A stretch of 64,000 bases of DNA from NCBI GenBank assembly GCA_049840475.1, contig JASGKX010000001.1, positions 2,666,001 through 2,730,000 on the forward strand, read 5' to 3'. The notes below the pieces were generated by a model, which was not told the DNA's origin, searched no databases, and saw only the letters and a program-made list of their open reading frames with translations. The position numbers and the translations under genes were made by a program. Below are positions 59,110-64,000 of this stretch, piece by piece. The stretch is from JBGVSA01 sp049840475 (GTDB lineage Bacteria; Pseudomonadota; Gammaproteobacteria; Burkholderiales; Rhodocyclaceae). Numbering within the stretch: position 1 is the first letter of the stretch; each line of letters opens with the position of its first letter.

Positions 59110-60381
59110 GTGAAATTCGAAACGCTCGCCGTCCACGCAGGCTACACGCCCGAGCCGACCACCCACGCGGTGGCGGTGCCGCTGTATCAGACCGTTGCCT
59201 ACGCGTTCGACGACACGCAACACGGCGCAGACCTGTTCGATCTGAAGGTGCCGGGCAACATCTACACGCGCATCATGAACCCCACGCAGGACGTGCTGGA
59301 AAAGCGCATCGCGGCACTTGAAGGCGGCATTGCAGCGCTGGCGGTGGCTTCGGGCGCCGCGGCCATCACCTATGCCATCCAGACCATTTGCGAGGCGGGC
59401 GACAATTTCATTTCGGCGGCCACCCTGTACGGCGGCACATACAACCTGTTCGCGCACACTTTTCCGCAACTGGGCATCCAGGCGCGCTTTGCTGATTACC
59501 GCGATCCGACGGCGTTCGAAGCGCTCATCGACGACAAGACCAAGGCCATCTACTGTGAGTCGATCGGCAACCCGCTGGGCAATATCACTGACTTCGCCGC
59601 GCTGGCTGAAGTCGCTCATCGCCATGGCATTCCGCTGATCGTCAACAACACCGTGCCGACACCGTACCTGTGCCGCCCCATTGAACATGGTGCCGACATC
59701 GTGGTGCAGTCGCTCACCAAGTATCTGGGTGGCCATGGCACGTCACTGGGTGGCGCGATCATCGATTCGGGCAAGTTCCCGTGGGCCGAACACAAGGCGC
59801 GCTTCCGCCGCCTGAACGAGCCAGACGTGTCTTACCACGGCGTGGTCTACACCGAGGCGCTCGGCCCGGCTGCGTTCATCGGCCGCGCGCGCGTGGTGCC
59901 GCTGCGTAACATGGGTGCGGCCATCAGCCCGTTTAACGCGTTCCAGATCATGCAGGGCATCGAGACCGTGGCGTTGCGCATGGATCGCATCTGCGAGAAC
60001 GCTGTGCGCGTGGCGCAGTTCCTCAAGGGGCACGCCAAGGTCAATTGGGTGAATTACGCCGGGCTCGAAGACCACCGTGACTTTGCGCTGGTCAAGCGCT
60101 ACCTGGGCGGTCGCGCGTCGGGCATCCTGAGCTTTGGCGTAAAGGGCGGGCGCGAAGGCGGCGCACGCTTCCAGGACGCGCTCAAGCTCGTGACGCGTCT
60201 GGTCAATATCGGTGACTGCAAGTCGTTGGCGTGCCATCCGGCATCGACGACGCACCGCCAGTTGTCGCCCGAAGAGCTGGCCAAGGCTGGTGTATCGGAA
60301 GACATGGTGCGGTTGTCGATCGGCATTGAGCACATCGATGACATCCTTGCCGACATCGAACAGGCGCTTGCAGCAGCCTGA
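59110..60381 (+). CDS. metY: O-acetylhomoserine aminocarboxypropyltransferase (O-acetylhomoserine sulfhydrylase)
   Basis: A 423-residue Cys/Met-metabolism PLP enzyme that makes homocysteine from O-acetylhomoserine and sulfide. The start FETLAVHAGYTPEPTTHAVAVPLYQT, YTRIMNPTQDVLEKR, and the PLP Lys204 in SLTKYLGGHGTSLGG identify the MetY group; the 420-430 residue length separates it from MetB/MetC. The start is a GTG at 59110 after AAAGGGGG, exactly at the family N-terminus; upstream open frame is unsupported. A terminator follows at 60406. Confidence 0.94.
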   Translation: MKFETLAVHAGYTPEPTTHAVAVPLYQTVAYAFDDTQHGADLFDLKVPGNIYTRIMNPTQDVLEKRIAALEGGIAALAVASGAAAITYAIQTICEAGDNFISAATLYGGTYNLFAHTFPQLGIQARFADYRDPTAFEALIDDKTKAIYCESIGNPLGNITDFAALAEVAHRHGIPLIVNNTVPTPYLCRPIEHGADIVVQSLTKYLGGHGTSLGGAIIDSGKFPWAEHKARFRRLNEPDVSYHGVVYTEALGPAAFIGRARVVPLRNMGAAISPFNAFQIMQGIETVALRMDRICENAVRVAQFLKGHAKVNWVNYAGLEDHRDFALVKRYLGGRASGILSFGVKGGREGGARFQDALKLVTRLVNIGDCKSLACHPASTTHRQLSPEELAKAGVSEDMVRLSIGIEHIDDILADIEQALAAA

Positions 60382-60405
60382 GTCAGCAAATTCGACGGCC
60401 AATCG

Positions 60406-60428
60406 ATGGCGCCTGCGGGCGCCATTTT
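60406..60428 (+). terminator. metY terminator
   Basis: ATGGCGCC (60406-60413), loop TGCG, GGCGCCAT (60418-60425) followed by TTTC. It lies 25 bp after the metY stop. Confidence 0.75.
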
Positions 60429-60558
60429 CATGTCAGGGGTTTACCGGCCCGGAAGGTGCGCGTTAAGGTCAACGTCGAAAGCTTGCCTCGCGGGCATTCG
60501 CAACGTGACGGCAGCCCGCATCAATCCCCTTCCAATGCGACCCCTTCAGGAGCCCGTC

Positions 60559-61185
60559 ATGCGTCTGACAAGCCACTCGATCACCCCCGGCGCGCGCATC
60601 AATCCACGAAATGCGGCTGGCAAGCTGGACGACTCCAGCATCGTTGCCGTTTCCGACGACATCAACCCGCATCTGGCCTGGAGTGACGTGCCCGTCGGCA
60701 CGCGTTCGTTCGCGGTGATCGTCCATGACCCGGACGTGCCGAGCCGTGGCGACGACGTGAACAAGACTGACCGCGAAGTGCCGCCCGACCTGCCGCGCGT
60801 GGATTTCTTCCACTGGGTGCTGGTCGATCTGCCGCTCGATCTGACTGAAATCCGCGAAGGTGAATTCAGCAATGGCCTGGTGCCGCATGGTCGCCCCGGG
60901 CCGGAAGCCCTCTACGGTGCGCGCCACGGCATCAACGACTACACCGGCTGGTTTGCGGGCGACCCGCAGATGGCGGGTGACTACTACGGTTACGATGGCC
61001 CGTTTCCGCCGTTCAACGATTCCATCGAGCACCATTACCACTTCACGGTCTATGCGCTCGATGTCGATCGCCTGCCTGTGACAGGGCGTTTTACGGGCAA
61101 GGACGTGCTGGCCGCGATCAGGCCGCACACGCTTGGGCAGGCCAGCATTGTGGGGACGTATACCCTCAACAAGCGCCTGGCTTGA
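60559..61185 (+). CDS. YbhB/YbcL-type phosphatidylethanolamine-binding-like (PEBP) protein
   Basis: A 208-residue cytoplasmic PEBP-family protein. Conserved anion-pocket segments are SDDINPHLAWSDVP, FAVIVHDPDVPSRG, DFFHWVLVDLP and the YHFTVYALDVDRLP near the end. Bacterial members may bind small phosphorylated ligands or affect kinases, but their role is unknown. An AGGAG lies before the ATG at 60559. Single gene between metY and the AI-2E permease. Confidence 0.88.
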   Translation: MRLTSHSITPGARINPRNAAGKLDDSSIVAVSDDINPHLAWSDVPVGTRSFAVIVHDPDVPSRGDDVNKTDREVPPDLPRVDFFHWVLVDLPLDLTEIREGEFSNGLVPHGRPGPEALYGARHGINDYTGWFAGDPQMAGDYYGYDGPFPPFNDSIEHHYHFTVYALDVDRLPVTGRFTGKDVLAAIRPHTLGQASIVGTYTLNKRLA

Positions 61186-61304
61186 TTCCGTTTGTGGCGC
61201 TGCGCGTTGTCAGTGTGCGGCGTGCCTTGATGGCGGGATAGAATGCGGGCCGGTACCACGCGACCGCGTGGCAATGATCTGACGGCCCGCACGCCGCCAC
61301 GCGA

Positions 61305-62342
61305 ATGAATCATCTTTCCGCATCGCGGCCTTCGGGCGCCGCAAATATCGCCAGCTATGTGCTGATTGCACTCATCTGCATGGCGGTTCTGGTCTTCCAT
61401 CTCTTGCCTGCGGTCATCGCCGGTTTGCTCGTCTACTGTGTGACGCGCAGCATCGAGCGCCGGCTGTTGCGGCAACGTCAGTTGTCGCACTGGGCGCGCA
61501 TGCTTGCGATCTCGGTGGTGATTGTCGTCGTGTGCATGCTGCTCACCGCCATAGGCCTGGGCATCGCCTACCTGGTTCAGCGCAGTCATGGGTTCAGCGG
61601 ACTGTTGCTGCGACTGGCTGAGATCGTCGCCGACCTGCGCAGTTTTTTGCCGCCCGACATCCAGTCGTACATCCCCGAAGGGGTTGATGAATTGCGTGCG
61701 CGGGTGGCGACCTTGTTGCGCGAGCATGGGCAACAGGTATCTACCTTTGGCTATGGCAGCGTCCGCGGGAGCATCCTGGCGCTGATCGGGCTGGTGCTGG
61801 GGGCCATGGTGTCGTGGAACGATGCGGCCAATCCAGCCAGCCAGCGGCCCTTGTCTGCGGCGATGATCGAGCGCTTTGCGCGCCTCACGCAGTCGTTCCA
61901 GACGGTGATCTTCGCGCAGGTGCGTATCTCGGCGCTCAACACCTTGCTGACCGCCATCTACCTTGTGTGCATCCTGCCGCTGTCGGGGCACCCGATGCCG
62001 TACACCAAATCGCTCGTCACATTGACCTTCATTGCCGGGCTGCTGCCGGTGGTGGGGAACCTGATTTCGAATACGTTCATCGTGCTCGTCAGCTCGACAC
62101 TGTCGTTGCAGATCGCGGCGTTCTCGTTGCTGTTCCTGGTGCTCATCCACAAGCTCGAGTACTTCGTGAACGCGCGCATCATCGGGCACCGCATCGACGC
62201 CAAGGCGTGGGAGATCGTCATCGCCATGATCACCATGGAGGCGTTGTTTGGCATTGGTGGCGTGGTGGCAGCACCCGTGCTGTATGCCTACCTCAAGCGT
62301 GAGCTGGACGACGCGGGCCTGATCGGCGCCAAACGCCCCTGA
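61305..62342 (+). CDS. AI-2E family transporter
   Basis: A 345-residue inner-membrane protein with about seven hydrophobic segments and a soluble stretch near residues 95-145. The C-terminal GNLISNTFIVLVS and EYFVNARIIGHRIDAKAWEIVIA, then GGVVAAPVLYAYLK, are typical of the AI-2E/PerM family. Members have been linked to autoinducer-2 export or Na+/H+ antiport; the substrate here is unknown. Confidence 0.85.
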   Translation: MNHLSASRPSGAANIASYVLIALICMAVLVFHLLPAVIAGLLVYCVTRSIERRLLRQRQLSHWARMLAISVVIVVVCMLLTAIGLGIAYLVQRSHGFSGLLLRLAEIVADLRSFLPPDIQSYIPEGVDELRARVATLLREHGQQVSTFGYGSVRGSILALIGLVLGAMVSWNDAANPASQRPLSAAMIERFARLTQSFQTVIFAQVRISALNTLLTAIYLVCILPLSGHPMPYTKSLVTLTFIAGLLPVVGNLISNTFIVLVSSTLSLQIAAFSLLFLVLIHKLEYFVNARIIGHRIDAKAWEIVIAMITMEALFGIGGVVAAPVLYAYLKRELDDAGLIGAKRP

Positions 62343-62444
62343 AGCGCACCATGTGCCGCTGCTGGCGCATGCGCCTGAAAAGGCCTAAAACACCACCTTC
62401 GATGGGCGCGCAGAGGCGCGCCGCAATTCATATCCGGTATCGAC

Positions 62445-63320
62445 ATGCGCAAGGAAAATCGCGCCAAGGCTGCCCAGCCTGAAAGCAAATACGAAATCCG
62501 CCCCGATCAGTCGGTGGAGCTGCTTAAGGAACTTCATATCCTGACGCGCGACGGCAAGATGAACCAGGACAGCCGCCGCAAGCTCAAGCAGGTCTATCAC
62601 CTTGGGCAGTTCATCGAACCGCTGCTGCGTGAGGTGCTGGCCGAGCATGCCGACCTGCGATTGGTCAACCATGGTGCAGGCAAGTCGTACCTCGGGTTCA
62701 TCCTCTACGACCTGTTCCTGAAGCAACTGGGCGCGGGGCCGCACATCTACGGTATCGAGACGCGCGACGAACTGGTGGCTCGGTCACGTGAGCTGGCAGA
62801 GCGACTGGGGTTCGGCGGTATGTCGTTCCTTAATCTGTCGGTCGCCGAATCAATGCACTCGGCTGCGCTGCCCGAACGCATCGACGTGGTCACCGCGCTG
62901 CATGCCTGCGATACCGCCACCGACGACGCGATCCGTTTTGCGCTCGAACGCAAAAGCCGCTTCGTCGTGTTGGTGCCGTGCTGTCAGGCAGAGGTGGCGT
63001 CCGTGCTGCGCAAGAACAAGGCCGAACAACTGGCCGCTGGCGCATTGGCCGAGATGTGGCGCCACCCCATCCAGACCCGCGAATTCGGCAGCCACGTGAC
63101 CAACGTGCTGCGCTGCCTGCAGCTCGAAGCGCATGGTTACCAGCTCAATGTGACCGAGCTGGTGGGCTGGGAACACTCCATGAAGAACGAGCTCATCATC
63201 GCGTCGCGCAAAGGGGCGCCGCAGCGTCGCGCAGCACGCAGGCTCGAAGAGTTGCTCGACATGCTCGGGCTCGATGAACTGCGCGAGCGGTTCTTTGTGC
63301 CCTCATCGGCGGCAGCGTAG
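62445..63320 (+). CDS. SAM-dependent methyltransferase (Methyltransf_32-like)
   Basis: A 291-residue predicted methyltransferase. The first motif reads RLVNHGAGKSYLGFILYDLFLK, with HGAGK in place of the usual glycine-rich loop, followed by an acidic strand end (YGIETRDELVARS) and VVTALHACDTATDDAI, then VLVPCCQAEV. The ACDTATD and PCC motifs are those of the group containing eukaryotic TRM13/METTL25-like proteins, which suggests an RNA or protein substrate. It follows the AI-2E gene by 102 bp. Confidence 0.8.
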   Translation: MRKENRAKAAQPESKYEIRPDQSVELLKELHILTRDGKMNQDSRRKLKQVYHLGQFIEPLLREVLAEHADLRLVNHGAGKSYLGFILYDLFLKQLGAGPHIYGIETRDELVARSRELAERLGFGGMSFLNLSVAESMHSAALPERIDVVTALHACDTATDDAIRFALERKSRFVVLVPCCQAEVASVLRKNKAEQLAAGALAEMWRHPIQTREFGSHVTNVLRCLQLEAHGYQLNVTELVGWEHSMKNELIIASRKGAPQRRAARRLEELLDMLGLDELRERFFVPSSAAA

Positions 63321-63324
63321 CCCT

Positions 63325-63352
63325 GAAAAAAAGCCCCGCACAAGGCGGGGCC
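63325..63352 (-). terminator. terminator of the dctP gene (minus strand)
   Basis: GCCCCGC (63334-63340) pairs with GCGGGGC (63346-63352). On the minus strand the stem is followed by seven T residues, so it terminates the gene at 63388; it may also serve the plus-strand methyltransferase gene. Confidence 0.85.
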
Positions 63353-63387
63353 ACTATTGCACCAAGGGATGAGACTCTGGTTAAGCG

Positions 63388-64000
63388 CTATGCGCGGCGC
63401 GTCTGCTGGCTGTAGACGAAATCGTCGAAGCTCTTCTCTGCGACGCGGAACCACAGGTATTCGTCGTCGCGGAACTTGCGCCACTGATCGTAGATTTTCT
63501 TGAACTTCGGATTCTTGGCGGCGGTTTCGTCGTAGAACTCGAACGCCGCCTTGTATGCGTTCTGCATGACGTCGCGCGGGAACTGGCGTAACTGCGTGCC
63601 ACTGGCAACCAGTCGGCGCAGGGCGGCCACGTTTTTCACGTCGTATTTGGCCTGCATTTCGACGTGTGCCGCCGCGCAGGCCGATTCCAGGATCTGTTGG
63701 TATTCCTTGGGCAGTTCGGCCCACTTCTTGGCATTCACATAGACGGTGATCTGCGGGCCGCCTTCCCAGAAGCCGGGGTAATAGTAGTACTTGGCGACCT
63801 TGTTGAATCCGAGCTTTTCGTCGTCATACGGACCGACCCACTCGGCGGCGTCGATGGTGCCCTTTTCCAGCGCAGGGTAGATGTCACCGCCAGGAATCTG
63901 TTGCGGTACCACGCCCAATCGGGCCATCACTTGACCGGCCGCGCCCGCGATACGGAATTTGAGACCTTCCAGGTCTTTCACCGACTTGATTTCCTTGCGA
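63388..64000 (-). CDS. TRAP transporter substrate-binding protein (TakP/DctP type), 5' part outside the window
   Basis: The C-terminal 203 residues or so of a DctP-type protein; the reading frame runs off the window edge, so the start is not visible. GLKFRIAGAAGQVMARLGV holds the conserved ligand arginine, and ALEKGTIDAAEWVGPYDD and KYYYYPGFWEGGPQ are typical of the keto-acid/TakP branch, which pairs with long DctM subunits. The DctQM pair at 42658-44966 lacks its own binding protein and is of that type, so the two might work together, although they are 18 kb apart. A clear terminator follows. Confidence 0.9.
   Translation of the reverse strand, partial: RKEIKSVKDLEGLKFRIAGAAGQVMARLGVVPQQIPGGDIYPALEKGTIDAAEWVGPYDDEKLGFNKVAKYYYYPGFWEGGPQITVYVNAKKWAELPKEYQQILESACAAAHVEMQAKYDVKNVAALRRLVASGTQLRQFPRDVMQNAYKAAFEFYDETAAKNPKFKKIYDQWRKFRDDEYLWFRVAEKSFDDFVYSQQTRRA

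Overview
The window looks like chromosomal DNA of a GC-rich betaproteobacterium. Gene order and protein types (ribD-nrdR-glyA neighbourhood, cyoABCD-SURF1-RegBA, HutW/HutX haem genes, several TRAP transporters, LysR regulators, a K+-insensitive HppA) fit Burkholderiaceae, most like Ralstonia. The 16S rRNA gene, however, lacks the variable-region signatures I remember for Ralstonia/Burkholderia, so the genus is left open.

Layout. 1-8840: a tannin/gallate islet (LysR, TRAP DctPQM, lipoprotein tannase/feruloyl esterase, gallate dioxygenase GalA) between two direct copies of a ~490-bp non-coding repeat, the right copy sitting in a large inverted repeat. 8841-12542: FUSC-type membrane protein and an MFS transporter. 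12845-19792: cytochrome bo3 oxidase operon (cyoABCD), a SURF1 factor and a RegB/RegA redox two-component pair, tightly overlapped from cyoB on; cyoB carries a +1 frameshift and a 27-bp inverted repeat covers its start. 19823-28023: SirB2 protein, a haem-degradation operon (hutW-hutX-chuY-like) behind a candidate Fur site, LysR/MFS divergent pair, two aldo/keto reductases (one frameshifted) and an FAH-family enzyme. 28054-33858: complete rRNA operon (two promoters, boxA, 16S, tRNA-Ile, tRNA-Ala, 23S, 5S, terminator). 34328-41643: putA with its control region, then ribD, nrdR, a small AhpD/CMD-like gene and glyA on the minus strand. 41846-48765: histidine phosphatase, TRAP DctQM (dctM frameshifted), tautomerase and CMD genes with a LysR gene, and hppA (frameshifted). 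48989-55493: Tat-type intradiol dioxygenase, MocR regulator, DUF2917-like protein, SMR pump, M30-type lipoprotein peptidase with a small lipoprotein, and SrkA-type kinase. 55816-64000: small secreted protein, MFS, epimerase-YchJ, MetY, PEBP, AI-2E permease, methyltransferase and the 3' part of a TRAP dctP.

Points that stand out: (i) four frameshifted genes all carry the same lesion, one extra T turning GTCTAC/GTCGAC into GTTCTAC/GTTCGAC on the given or opposite strand, which suggests one common cause, perhaps technical; (ii) the 16S gene has a paired change, U18-A917, in the nearly invariant central pseudoknot; (iii) direct repeats bracket the gallate islet; (iv) a long RNA stem could hide the cyoB start codon.
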